From the NCBI GenBank assembly GCA_019916065.1, contig CM034236.1, positions 48,863,690 through 48,927,689 on the forward strand: 64,000 bases of DNA, in the 5' to 3' direction. The position numbers and the translations under genes are program-made. Source of the stretch: Vitellaria paradoxa. Taxonomy: Eukaryota; Streptophyta; Magnoliopsida; Ericales; Sapotaceae. The notes beneath the pieces were generated by a model. It made no database searches and was not told the DNA's origin. It saw nothing but the letters and a program-made list of their open reading frames with translations. Below are positions 45,771 through 58,679 of this stretch, one piece after another; positions within the stretch are counted from its first letter, which is position 1; each line of letters starts with the position of its first letter.

Positions 45771-48700
45771 ATTGTTATTTTTATTTTAAAACTACTCTTT
45801 TCAATTGACTCTTTAACAACTATTTTAAACTATTTATTACTGAATTAAAGTTTTCATTTTTGAATTTTTCTCTATTGTTTTCATATTCAAAAATTTTTAT
45901 TTTTTAAATAAAAACATTAAATAATAAACAAAGAATTACAACCACCTTTAAATGCAGGAATTACTTTTATTTAATGACAACTTAATGAGATAGATAGAGA
46001 ATTTGCTAGGGATTGAAAAAATTATCATTTCCTTTCATATTATAATGAATTCCCAAAGTAAGAAAGTCGCTAGAGTTGTCCTTATACGAGTAAAACTTAC
46101 TAGTGCAATAATATTATGCCATATCATTCAAGAATTATAAAGAAAATTTGTTGGTCAAGAGAAATTTTTATGTTTAGTTGTCAATTTTTGAAAGAAAATA
46201 GAATCTTTATTTTTTCAAATTTGTCCAATTGTAATTTGCAAAATAAATTAATTTTTTCTTTTGAAAATGGTAATATAGTTTTTCACCTTATACTTCCATT
46301 ATTCCTAAATATATTAATGCATAGCAAATACTACCAAAATGAATTTTTATTCTAATCCTTTGACTTACCAAACCTCCAAATTTTTTACCAATTTTTATTC
46401 TAATCCTTTTGACGTACCAAACCTAAGAACTTTTTATCATTTCCATTATGTTTTTGTTTCTACTCCCATTGACAATCAAAACATTGCGTTAATTAACAAA
46501 TATTTTTAGGGAATTACTATTCACACTCTACTTTTAATTTCTTACACTCCATTTTCTCTCACATGAATAATACTTATTTGGAGTGTAAGAAACTAAAAGT
46601 GGAGTGTAAATAGGTTCACCCATATTTTTATTAGGGAACATTTTGCACGAGGTGCAAATTTTGAAGATAAGATATTACGGAAGTAATTTTTATTTCAGTA
46701 ATAGTTAAAAATGTAATAAGCTCATAATACTTATATTTGATTTGAAAGTACAAATATTACTTGATAATAATTATATTATATTTAAAATACTGAAAGAGAA
46801 TGTTACTTGAGAGATGGGTGTATAAGAATATTTTTACGGGGTAACAAGAAAAAAGTATAATTTTTTCATTACTCCCAATTACTCACCTACCCACTAGTAG
46901 TAGTTTACGCCATAAGGTTTACCTTAGTGTAATTGTTATCACATATTTCAAACTAATGTAATGGATGAAAAAATTATTCTGGTAAAATTTACCATCTATT
47001 ACTCTCAAAATAAACATATACTTAGAAGAAATTATGAATCCTAAAAACAGATCATATAGTTTTGAGACTACCTATATTTTAATTTTTTTTATTCTATCCT
47101 ATAACTAAAACTAAGCACACAATATGTGTGTTATTTTTGTTAAATTTTCAGTTTAATTAAAATAAAATTATAAAAAATAAATGTGGCATAAATAGTAAAT
47201 AATAAGTAGTTATGAATATTTAAGTAAATAATAGCTAATTAATGAGAATTTAAAGAAAATAGAAAGCTTGCAAAAGTAGTGGAAGGTTAAAGGACATTTA
47301 AGAAAGACAAAAATATAAATGAGTGAAACTATTGAATTATGTGGTAATTATAAAAATTTATATTTTAATATCATTGAAATTATAGGAAATTATAGAAATT
47401 TTAGGAGTATTATAAGAGGAAAAAAAATTAAAGTTTTATAAATTTTAAAAACTTATGATTACCATCAGTGTTTCCTTTATTTAATAGTATGGATAGTCTA
47501 AAAATATAAAGTTTTAAATTTCTTACCTAGTTTAATCTCATAAATGTTTTTAAAATGCGAATTTGAGCGTAAAATAAATAGCTTAGAAGTAAAGTAGTGA
47601 TTTTACTGTTCAAGTTAAGATATGATCAAAATTTTCTTAATTATTAATAAATATTTTTAGTAGTTTGAAAAACCTAAAATGCAAATTTAAGTAAAAAATG
47701 GCTCAGAAGCAAAATGGTTATTTTAGAGTTTAAATTCAAATCATATTGAATTTTGTTTAACTATTAAGAAATATATCAATAAATATTTTTTAGTCGTTTA
47801 AGCAGTCTAGAATTTGATTTTGGACAAAAAATGAACCTAGGGGCAAAATCTCCATTTTATAATTCGAATTCAAATCGAACCAAAATCACTTAACTATTAA
47901 GAAATACGTCGATGAATATTTTTAGTTTTTTGAGAAGTTCGAAATACAAATTTAAAAAAATATATATATACTCAGGGGGTAAAACGATTATTTTATAACT
48001 CGAATTTGAATCTAAACCAAAAAGGATTAATGGGTAAAATAGATTTTATAAAGAGTTCTTAAAAGAAATTTATGATCGCATGATAGTTACTTGTTTTTTT
48101 ATTTATTTTTTATTTTTTGGATTGAATATTGATTAGAGTGAAATGTTTACTCATTCACTTAAATTGCAAAATGTATTTTTTCATTTAATGTGAAAAGTAA
48201 CTATTCCTAGACTATAGCGTTTTGACTTAATTTTTTTTATACTAAACAAGATAATAGATTAAAGTCGAAATAAATTTCATTCCATTCCCACGTACCAGAT
48301 ATAACTTAAGGCTTTGTTTATTTAAATACAAAATATTGTTTTTAAATTATAATTATTCATATTTTTTAAAAAAGTACTACTGACAAATATAAACAAATTT
48401 ATTTTTGAAAAAATATTTTAATTTGAGCCAAAATGACATAACTCCCTTATTTTTTTTAATACAATAACTAAACGAATCGAATGTAACATAACTCAATTTA
48501 ACTCTGAGTGCTAGTTCAATTGATAAAATCTTAAACTTACTCCCCACTAATTTGAGTTTTCTTAGATCATTGGAAGACTTATTCGATCGTTAATTTCATG
48601 ATCCTAAAATTTAGTTAAAATGAGTCTAAACTGACACGAATATGCTGAGTATAAAAAAAAAAAAGAAAAACATAACTCAATTTGCAGCCTATTAAAAACT

Positions 48701-48850
48701 GTAAACTGTAAAAACTAATCGTCCAGTTGAATATGACTTTTTTTAACTCTGTCAAAATTTTTAATAAGTTTTGAGATGCATATTTACGTACATACTATTG
48801 TCATAAGGGTTGAGGGGGATAGTTGATATAGCATCAATAAAACGGAATTT
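45771..48850. other. AT-rich spacer, no gene
   Basis: No domain-bearing ORF or RNA gene was seen. A short palindromic element lies at 46524-46606 (listed separately). Confidence 0.5.
46524..46606. repeat. Inverted repeat: 28-bp arms, 27-bp loop
   Basis: The left arm CACTCTACTTTTAATTTC... (46524-46551) is the reverse complement of the right arm at 46579-46606 with two mismatches. It could be a tiny foldback MITE. Confidence 0.85.
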
Positions 48851-48856
48851 TTTTAA

Positions 48857-49097
48857 GGGAGTGTTTGGTATATAAACTGAACAATTAATTTTTTTTTAAT
48901 AATTTTAGTTGTCTTGATATTGTTGCATGTCATTTTTTATAAAAGTTGTGCATTTAATAAAAATTTATAAAAATTGAAGAAAGTTGAATAAAATTAGAAA
49001 AAATTGAATTTTTTCTTAGAAAAAGTTGAATTTTTTCTTAGAAAAAATTAATAAATTAATAAATTTGTTGAAGAAAGTTAAAGCTTTGAATGGAGCC
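48857..49097. mobile_element. MITE, 241 bp, TAA duplication
   Basis: Begins GGGAGTGTTTGGTATAT after TAA (48854-48856) and ends GCTTTGAATGGAGCC before TAA (49098-49100). Confidence 0.75.
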
Positions 49098-49147
49098 TAA
49101 CTTTAGTCTAACAAGAAATCCGCTCATAGTCGTGAGTCAACTATTTT

Positions 49148-49172
49148 TTCAATATATATATATATATATATA
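49148..49172. repeat. (TA)n microsatellite
   Basis: An uninterrupted TA run between AT-rich flanks. Confidence 0.9.
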
Positions 49173-49443
49173 TAGAAGGCGCTAAAAAGTACCCCTAAAG
49201 TATTTCGCAAGTGATATAAAAAAAAAAGTGTTTTAATAACTGTAATTGCATTTTAAAAATTGAATGGAAGACTTTTAGACACAAGTTTCTCCTCCAATGA
49301 ATCATTAATCAATGCTCTTTGCTCATTCGTCAACAACACCTTGCAGATATTAGCAATGCCTACACGCATGAATGGGAATCAATAATTTAATACGAGCAGT
49401 TTGAAATTTTGGTGCTAGTTTGAGATAAGCAAGCAAACAGCTA

Positions 49444-49700
49444 GGCCCCATTTGGTGGAGCTAAAAATTACCAAAAATTATAAAAAATTACAAATATTTA
49501 CTTACTTTTATCAACTTTTGTTATTTTCGTTTTTCGTGCATTTAATTTTAAAATTTAAAATTTATAAACTTTTACAAAAAATTGTAAAAAATTACCTTTT
49601 TTTCCTTTTTTTAAATATTTGTCAACGTTTCGTACTTTTTTGACCAAAACCATTACAACGGATTTTACAATTGCAATAAAAACACCAATCTTCACAAGAT
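49444..49700. mobile_element. MITE family E fragment
   Basis: Left end GGCCCCATTTGGTGGAGC with a family E-like interior; no right end was recognised. Confidence 0.4.
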
Positions 49701-49889
49701 TTGGTGTTATCACTAGTTGTCTCGACAGAATTTTCTTTGAACATAATATAGAATTTCATTTTTCTTCAGCGTTTAAAATTTTAGAAGAAAACATTTTTGT
49801 ATAGCGCAATTAAAAAAATCAATTTTAAATAAAATTGAATGGTAATCTCATAGTTTCCTCCTAACACGAAAGTTATGATTCATGCTAGT

Positions 49890-49996
49890 GTGGTTTTCAA
49901 TTTGTGTAATGAGATAAAAAGTAAATAATTTTTAAAAATTTTTAAAGATATTAAAAAATTTTCAATAATTTTTAACAAATTAAGCACACTCTTAAA
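49890..49996. mobile_element. MITE family B fragment
   Basis: TTTGTGTAATGAGATAAAAA followed by the A/T-rich interior and AAATTAAGCACACTC. Confidence 0.45.
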
Positions 49997-50565
49997 TTAT
50001 CAACTACAAATATAAACTTAATACATTTGAATTTACTTTATATCAGATTGAGCCAATAATTTAAGACACACTTAACGACCTAGTGATGATCATGAGAATT
50101 TTTTTTTTTAAATCACAATGATGTCATAAATTATTAATACCAATTCTTGTACACGTGATGTGACTCTATTGATTGAGAATACAAAAAGTAAAAATCATCA
50201 TAGTTTTTGTTGAGAAATTAATATTCACAGAAGAGCGCAACAACATTGTACAATTATGCTTGTACCTGATATAACTATAAGTAACTAATGCAATTAATAT
50301 TTTGCTCTGACATTGCTATTTCAATTTTTTTATTTTTATTTTTATTAAAAATAACTAATTAAATTAGTTGTAGGTTTTTCTTCGAAGGATCTGTCGTGTG
50401 ACACCAAACTTATGAAAAGGACTGTTAATTAGCGTTTAAGAAAAATAAATTGATAAATGAGTTTTCGGTTATTAATTTTTTGATTTTTTTAAAAATAATT
50501 ATTTTAAATGTTGAAACGTAAAAATTCAAATTAACAAAAAGTAAAAAAAAGTAACACACCGCCCT

Positions 50566-51190
50566 ATGTTTGAGCCATCCAAAAGATTTTACGGCAAATA
50601 TCCAAAAATTACAAGGGTGTTTTGGGCAATGGAGGTCACAAGTGTATGTCCAGTCAGGAGAGAGAGAGAGAGAGGATGGTCAAGGGCGGGATCACTTTCC
50701 TTTAACGGGACGCGAGGAGGCGAAGGAACGTCAGGTGGAAGCGAAAGCGGCGTCAGAGAGAGTTAGGGTGCGACCCCTTGCCCCTGGGGCGGTGGAATAG
50801 TAGTAGTAATTTACAGGCACATATAGCGCGAGAGAGATATAGAGAGAGAGAGAGAGGACCCACTGGGTGGGGCAGAGGAGCAGGGGACAAAAAGGAGGGA
50901 GGGAGGGGGGGAGAGAGAGGGGGTATGTACACACGACGACTGACTGCACTAGGCCACAGAGAGAGAGAGACGGAGAGAGAGAGAGAGAGGGGGGGTGTAC
51001 AGAGCGTGGGTGGTGGTGAGACAGTGTGTTGGTGAGCAATTGCGTGCACAGGGGATTCATTCCATTTAATGTATATCCCTGCCCCTCCACTCGCGTACAA
51101 TTTGCATATCACTGATTGGGATATGTATCTCCCTACCCGCTTTTCTACTTTTGTCTTTACTCCTACTGTTACACTCCCCCCCCCCCCCCC
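50566..51190. promoter_or_regulatory. Strand-asymmetric GA-rich island
   Basis: From about 50660 to 51000 the plus strand is almost entirely purine-rich, with repeated AGAGAGAGAG and GGGAGGGAGG blocks, next to a GC-rich part (50690-50800) and a poly-C run (51177-51190). ORFs on both strands are low-complexity translations of the repeat. It resembles a GAGA-rich promoter or leader, but no linked coding exon was found. Confidence 0.4.
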
Positions 51191-52260
51191 CATTTTTCTT
51201 TTTCTAGATTTCAATTATTAATCCATGTGTGAGTATTTATGTTTTATTTGTCTGTATTTTTTTATCTTGTTTTATTAGTAGCATGAGAAAAGGTAAATGG
51301 AAATAGGAACTAAAAACTAAATATAGTAATCCCACTTGAGACATGCAATATTATTCATCTATAATCATTTGTAATTTTAATTATTAATTTAGGGTCCTGC
51401 TAATTAATGGTATTTCAAGGATACTCATTAAGAATTAATAAAAATAGGACACGTAATGATGAATATGTATAAAATATTATTACTTGCATGTTCTTAACGG
51501 CTTTTAATGAATATTTCAAGAATACCTGATAATAAGTACTATTAATTTATGCAAAATATTATTGAAACATTGTGTCGGATTGTATTTGAGTGGGAGTTTT
51601 GCTTGGACGAGTTACCAAGCTAGTTGTTCTCAACTTTATTTCATTTTATTTTTAATAGTGGAAGCAAGAAAAAAATTATATAATTTTTTCCTCTATATAA
51701 ACCCTTCTAAATACTATGCTTGTTGAGGGCACAACTATGCCAAAATGATGAGCTTGTGTGCTTAGATGATACAGCAATAGAGTTTTTATCAGATATTATT
51801 CTCGAGTATGATGATTTTTTTATTAAATACATAAAAATTAAAATAACAACATAGAAATTTAACTAATTTAAAATATATTGAATAATTAAGTGAATGATAA
51901 ATGCTTGCAAAAGTCATTTATTTATAAATAAAACTAATATAATTCTAATCCATTTAGAAAACAGTTTTCTATCAATTTAAGAAAAATTTTCAATCTAATT
52001 TACAAAATGAAATATATACTAAATCTCATAAGTATTACAAATAGCATTTGGCTCGTAATATAAAAGATTATTAATTAAAACATAAAGTTATAAAATTATA
52101 GGAAAATCATAAAATTATTTACATTCATTGTCACTTGCTATCTCTGTCAATATTTAATCTCTCCCAAATAGGGGTGGAAGGAAATCAGAACGTAATTCAT
52201 TAATTGACAATATCGACACTCTCAATATAGTTTAGCTTGATATTGGTTAGCAAGATCATT
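51191..52260. other. AT-rich spacer, no gene
   Basis: No ORF, repeat or RNA gene that I could support. Confidence 0.45.
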
Positions 52261-52473
52261 TTTTTTTTTTGGTGACCCGGAACCCGACCAGTTTATTACA
52301 GTCCTCAACAGACCGTGTAGCTGACCGGTAAACCGGGGCAAACGAATACCCCACAAATCCGCCAACCAAATAAGTCACAAGCTTACGCTTGTGATGGGTG
52401 GCTCTTGAAATCGAACCCAGGTAAACTCTGTGGAAAATGTTCCCTCGAGCCGCTGGTCCAACCCCAAGGATTA
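52261..52473 (-). mobile_element. tRNA-derived SINE with perfect 14-bp target duplication
   Basis: On the minus strand: A-box-like TGGACCAGCGG, B-box GGTTCGATTTC, and a short A tail (poly-T on plus at 52259-52270). TTAGCAAGATCATT flanks it perfectly at 52247-52260 and 52474-52487. Confidence 0.9.
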
Positions 52474-52487
52474 TTAGCAAGATCATT

Positions 52488-53950
52488 GATATCAAATATA
52501 CACCATGGAACCAATTATGTTAAACCAATTAACCTAATTAGCTTTTAAATCAAGTCCCTGTCCCAGATTTAAGCCAGAGCCCAAAAGCCTTCTTTTTCAT
52601 CTCAATTCTCTTTCACTTGTGAGTTGCAATCTACCGCTAGGCACGATAGACAATGCCGACGGGTTGATCATCAATATCTGAAACATTGTGCCTTCAAGTT
52701 CAACCCCAAATTTTGATCTTTGATTATTCTTCTTCCTTTGATTCTCTCCCCTAAGGTTGATTGCTTGACTGATTCGATTAGGGTTCGAACTTAGAATTTG
52801 ATTTAAGGCCTAATTTGATTTATGGCATCTGGTTGTTTGATTTTTCAAGTAACATTTTGAATCCTCAAACTCTCTCTCTCTCTCTCTCTCTATATGCTGA
52901 TATTTTTATAAAAATGGTATAAATTATTAAATTATTGAAGTTCGATTATCAATCGATTCAACTAGAAAATTACTCGACTTTGACTTGATAAACTAATATT
53001 CTATAAATATAATATAAAATATTAAACCCCACTTTAAATTGATTTATTTGGATAATTACTGAATTTAAACAGTATAGCAACCCAATTCGATTCATTTACA
53101 TACTTAGACTTGGGCATATCTTTCGATTTAACTAGTAAGAAATTGTCTCGCATGAAGCTTCACACTAGAAAAAATTGACACTATTTGTGCATGACACAAT
53201 ACCTCACACATTTTCATACAGAAATAAATCAACGAGGGAGGGACCACTACTGCCGATATTTCGTTTAGTTTTCTCATCTTGGTGTATTTGCTAAAACTAA
53301 ACCAAATCAACCATTTTCCCACTAGGTGGGGTCAACTATATGGATCTGTCAACGCCAATTAAATCTATTTAGAGGTATGTCCTCCGATAAATCTAGGTAG
53401 TTAGGTCATGTTTAATGGTTTCTTTCCAGTTTTTCTTAGATTTTCCTCTATCTCTCCTACTCCTGACAATCTCCATACATCTTGGTGTATTTACTGTATT
53501 CTTAAATTTTAATTAATAAGATTGTTGGAGGAAATAAATTCATGTTTTGAATAGTCACCCATCATCAGGAAAAAGAAAGTCCAACCCACCATTTGCTGTA
53601 TAGAATTTAATGAAAAGCGACAGCACAATGGAACAGCAATTTATATGATTCTGCCAAGACAATGCTGATTTCTCCGTTGAATTTTCCAATTTTACGTTTG
53701 ACGTACTAGAGATGATTGTTCCTCCTCCTCCGCCATGGACAAAAATAAATAAATTAATTAACTAAACATCCCCCCCAAAAGTAAATATTAATTAATGATA
53801 ATATTAATTAAACAAGAATATTAGGTATCGTTTAGAAACACCGGGCTAGCACTTACCAACTAACTAGCCTTTTTTTTTTCCACACTGTAACAGTTAATTA
53901 TTGAGTCATTTTTAAATTACAAAATTATCATTTCTTAGATACTGTAGGGA
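52488..53950. other. Spacer, no gene
   Basis: A CT microsatellite (about 52868-52892) and ordinary AT-rich DNA. Short ORFs lack family resemblance. Confidence 0.45.
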
Positions 53951-54170
53951 TGTGAATTCTTAAATCAATAAATGGAGTTGATCCTATTAAGAAGGGGGTC
54001 GACCTCTTTTGGCAGCAGGCGTGTAAATTCTTAAACCAAACAAAAAAGATTGATCTTATTAGAAAAAGAGGCCGATCCCTTTCGACAGTAGTCATATGAA
54101 TCCTTAAACTAACAAATGGGTTCGATTCCTTTTCTTGATGGAGTCGACCCCTTTTGATAGTAAGCATATG
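53951..54170. repeat. Three tandem units of about 72 bp
   Basis: Units begin at 53951 (TGTGAATTCTTAAATCAA), 54022 (TGTAAATTCTTAAACCAA) and 54095 (TATGAATCCTTAAACTAA); a fourth starts at 54167. Each carries a TCGACC or CCGATC block followed by CCTTTT- or TCTTTT-like sequence. Confidence 0.85.
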
Positions 54171-54658
54171 AGAACCTAGGGCATTTGTGTGTTCGAGGGT
54201 AATTTTGAAAGATAGCGTGAAATATCAAGAGTACAAATGTCAATATATAAGTTTATTAAAAAAATTAGAATAAAAAAAGTTAGTTATCTTTATTCTCCGA
54301 ACACTAAAAAAAAAATAAAAAAAATATAAAAAAAAACTTAACTTTTCTCGTTGCCAAACCAAGCCTCGGTATATATTAACTAGCATATATATAGCAATAT
54401 GTCAATCCATCTGGGGACTCAAAACTAAAATTTCACTGCTGAGAATCCAATGTTAATTTTATCTGATAAATTAAATTTAAATATTAAACTCAGCGTTGAA
54501 ATTTCCTTTTTACCTTATCGTCATCATCAAGATCAATTGATTTCAGGTGGCAGGCGAGAGATGACATACGGCATTGATTATCCCAACTAGCCCTTTTTTT
54601 CTATTTACCTTTTTTATTATTTTATACTTTTTTGTATTAAAATTTATTTTTTTATTTA

Positions 54659-54815
54659 GGATCAGTTTAGTTTGTTATAAAATTTTAAAAATCACTTAAA
54701 AATTCTAAAATCTCTACAAGTTATTTATTTTTTATCTCACTGCATGAATTACGACTCCATAATTTATTTTACTTTATCTCATTTTATCTTATTTTTTATC
54801 ACTTTAAACAAACCC
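54659..54815 (-). mobile_element. MITE family B copy, 157 bp, TTA duplication
   Basis: GGATCAGTTTAGTTTG after TTA (54656-54658) and TTTAAACAAACCC before TTA (54816-54818). The reverse strand holds GTCGTAATTCATGCAGTGAG. Confidence 0.8.
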
Positions 54816-54818
54816 TTA

Positions 54819-55933
54819 ATAACTTTTAAAAATATTCACATTCAAATATATATATATATATATATATATATTACTTCCAATTGAGAAAACTCACGTGCGT
54901 ATTTTTTTTCTATTTTTTATATTATTTTTTATGAATATAAATAATATATAATAAATAAAAATAAACTACATATTAATAAAAATTATATAAAATGAAGAGA
55001 AATCCTAAAAAGAGAGAGAGAGAAGGCTATAATGTCAGATCGGGGACCGGGGCACAACAAGAATATTATATATAAGTGGGTACTAGTTATAAGACAAACA
55101 AATAATTGTTAGAATTTCATGGAATGAATTAAGAAATGACTTGGCTGTAGTTGCAAGAAGAAGGAGAGAGAGAGAGAAAGAAAAGAGTCAAAGTAGATTT
55201 AGATACTTTTTAATGATATTGAATGGAATAGACACAATTGTATTAATATGTATTAGACGAACATTTATTTTTTTTATTAGGTGAGAACAATTAGTATTTG
55301 TTAATTTTTTTTTCTTCAATGAACATAACTAATAATTTAATATAAGTTAATTTTGTTTAAATAGATACAATTAAGTACGGAAGATAATATAATATATTTT
55401 TTAATATATATATATTTTTAGGATGAGCGTGTGCCTCCTAAACATTAATTAGCTCTACCCATGTCGGGAGCCACGCATATCAGGCCATTGAATTAAACAA
55501 ATTCACATATTTTTAATTAAAAAATATAATTATATTTGAGCCACGAAATTTTAATTCAATAATTTCTAAAAATGTTATCACTGAGTCAGTTTCCTAAATC
55601 CCTTAAAGAAAAAAAAAAAAAAAAAGACTGACAAATATAAAGTGGCGAAGTAACAGCAACCAACTTTGTCTTCGTCCTCAGGTATGCAAATGTCGTGGGG
55701 TCCTTCACCCTTTTTTTCGAATTTCCAATTCTTGTCGACATGTAGTTGACTTTCAATACCACGCAGTGGGGTGTGGGGGTGATATATTAGTAGTTGATGA
55801 TGATCATCACGTGCATGGATTTGACATGGAAAGCCCAGGGACAAAACGCCTTTTTCATTTTTGAAAATTGAATTCGATGCGATACAAGGCATGACAATGA
55901 ATATTCTGATACCATCATTCAATCTGTCTCTGC

Positions 55934-55967
<34 letters not shown>

Positions 55968-56820
55968 GTATTATTATTGACTTTGACTTCTTTCCCGTTA
56001 GAGTTTTACTGTGTTTGCCACGGAGGAAAATTAGGGAGAGGGGTCTTTGAAGGAATAGTAGAGAACATTATTTTAAAAATCGGGCCGAATTAAAATCGAT
56101 TTAAGAAACGGTCTGATCAATCAATAAAACTTAGTAAAAAATTAAATCGGCCTAAAATTGATGACTCACATGTTCAATCGACAAAATTAATACCGGTTCG
56201 CCAATTGAACCGATTTTTTTTTTTATTTTTTTGGATGGTAAAATAAATAAACTAATATGCACCAGTTTAGAATCGAAGTTTGATCTATTTTGTAATAAAG
56301 TACTATTATCCCACTAAACTACTGATAGTTAATGTTTTTTTATTTTTACTTTGTTTTACTTATATAATATATTAGTTTTAAGTAATTTTATTTTACAACA
56401 TAGTTTGTTAACACTTTTTATTAGTAAAACAAAACAGAGTAGAAGAATATGTGAAAAAATATAAGTTTTTAAAATTATTATATAATTTTAACATATTTTT
56501 TATATTTTATTTATATATTTAAATATATTTATGACGTCACGATTCAATTCCAGTTTAATTCTAATTGAACTACTAACCCGTGATCCAGTCATTTTTTCGA
56601 TTCGATGAACGGTCCGATTTTTAAAACATTGGTAGAGAATAAAGATTTCCTTTTTATTTAATTTGAAAGAAAGGACAATAAAAGAGAAAAGAGTGAGAAA
56701 AAAATGATACGATGCTCGTGTTTCTTTTCTTTTTCATTTTTCCCCTTTTGAAAATAATGAAAGAAAAAAAGGTGAAAAGTTGTCCAAGCATTTAATTGGC
56801 ACACAAAGCCTTAATTCTGA
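54819..56820. other. Spacer with microsatellites, no gene
   Basis: TA (54845-54872) and CT (55940-55964) microsatellites, and a W-box pair TTGACTTTGACTTC near 55978. A minus-strand ORF at 55578-55922 shows no domain resemblance. Confidence 0.45.
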
Positions 56821-56825
56821 AATAA

Positions 56826-57205
56826 AGGGTTTATTTGGCGCAACAAAAATGATAAAAAAAATATGGTTTGAAAAATTTTTTAGTATTTGGTACGTAGCCA
56901 CTAAACTATATTTTTTTAGAGATGAATAGTGAAATTTTTTCCGTCGAAACGATTTTATTTTAGAATTTCTTAAAATTGATTAAACAGTTTTTAAATTTTA
57001 TAAAAAAGTTATTGGGATTCATGAAATATTATTGAGATTTGTAAAAAATTTATTAGAGTTTGTAAAAATTGATTGTGATATGTTTTTATATATAAATTTA
57101 TAGAAATTTCATGAAATAGGAGGAGTGCAAAATGCGTTAAATAATTTTAGAGATTTTCAGAGGTTTTTAATGTTTTTCAAATTTTTTATTATGTCAAAGG
57201 GACCC
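56826..57205. mobile_element. MITE family F copy 1, about 380 bp
   Basis: Left AGGGTTTATTTGGCGC; the interior shares TTATTGGGATT, ATTTGTAAAAAATTTATT and AGAGGTTTTTAATG-type words with copy 2. Confidence 0.6.
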
Positions 57206-57404
57206 AAAATACAAGCATTTTATTTGTGAAATACTACTTCAGTAAAATGTTTAATTAAATTTTGTATTAAAATAGAGCGACAATAATATAATTATAATAA
57301 AATATTATTTCAATAAATTATTTACTCAAGAGTGATTGGCTCACAAATTAATCATTAAATTTTCTTTCTATTAAAAAATCGGATTGCACCTCACTTTTCA
57401 TTAT

Positions 57405-57831
57405 AGGAGCATTTGGAGCGCTGAAAAATGAAATAAAGTTTTGTTTAGGTAATTTTTTGGCGTATCTACCAAACTACTTATTTTTAGAGATAAATAGATA
57501 GAATTTTTTTTACTTTTGTATCAGAATGTTGGATTTTTTTGAATCTATTTGAATGAATTTTTGAATCTGTTCCAACGAATTTATGTTAGAACTTTTAAGA
57601 AGTTATTGAAAAGTTTTTTAGATTTGTAAAAAAATTATTGCGATTTGTGAAAATATTATTGGGATTTGTAAAAAATTTATTGGAGTTTGTAAAAATTTAT
57701 TGAAATATGTAGATATATATAAATTTATAAAAATTTTACGAAATACAAGATAGATAGAATGTGTTATAAAGTTTAAAAATTTTCAAAATTTTTAAGAGGT
57801 TTTTAATATTTTTGACGCTCCAAATGTGCCC
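57405..57831. mobile_element. MITE family F copy 2, about 427 bp
   Basis: Left GGAGCATTTGGAGCGC and, reversed, right GGGCACATTTGGAGCGTC form good inverted ends. Confidence 0.75.
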
Positions 57832-58027
57832 TACAATCGCTGCTTTTCTCCGTACAAAGTGTCAATTACAATTTTTCTTTCAATTTTGATGGGCATTTAG
57901 TGTCAACCCTTACCAAGGGAGAAAAACATGTTTGGATGTATATGTTTCTTTCTGCAAGCTTTGTCTTATGGAGAGGCTTTGGCCCGATTTCGTACGAGTC
58001 ATTTTTTGCTTATGGAGAAATGTTTAA

Positions 58028-58360
58028 TGGGCGCACTTGAAATAGCAGAAAGTTAATAAAAATTACAATTTCTTAATTTGTATAATAAAATAAAAAGTTA
58101 AATTTTTTTGAATATTTTTAAAATTTCTTGACAAAATTTGATATTTCAAACTCACTCGAGATGGAGTTGTTAATTTTGCATGGATAAAAAAGTTTGTACC
58201 TGTGGATAGATTTGTGCTCATGGAGAAATGTTTTATATATATAGGTGCATTTAAAGTAGCAAAAATTTAATAAAAATTATAATTTTGTAATTCGTATGGT
58301 AAGATAAAAAGTTAAAAAATTTTAAATATTCTTAAAATTTTTTAATAAAATTTAATACTT
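58028..58360. mobile_element. Two direct copies of a family B element with flanking sequence
   Basis: Copies start near 58028 (GGGCGCACTTGAAATAGC) and 58242 (GGTGCATTTAAAGTAGC). Both are preceded by TATGGAGAAATG or CATGGAGAAATG, so the flank was duplicated too. Confidence 0.55.
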
Positions 58361-58490
58361 TATACCTGTGGATAGATTTGTGCTCTGTAAGAAAAGTTTT
58401 GTACGAAATTAATATTGCAAATAAAGATTGGGAGATTTGTGCTCATATAAGAAAAGTTTTGTACAAGATTAATCCTATTAATAAAGGTTA

Positions 58491-58676
58491 GTGGTGGAGA
58501 AAGTGAATTAAATTTATAGTACTCGCTCATAATTAAATGGGTAGGTATATTTGTACTCCATCAATGGATTCTTATACTCTATAGTGGTGGAGAAAGTGAA
58601 TTAAATTTATAGTACTCTCTCATAATTAAATGGGTAAGTATATTTGTACTTCATAAATAGATTCTTATACGCTATT
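58491..58676. repeat. Tandem duplication of 93 bp
   Basis: Units 58491-58583 and 58584-58676 begin GTGGTGGAGAAAGTGAATTA and differ at only a few positions. Confidence 0.9.
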
Positions 58677-58679
58677 ATA

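Noticed and set aside
50753..51214. Ser/Leu/Pro-rich ORFs in the GA/CT island
   Set aside because: They are translations of the dinucleotide repeats.
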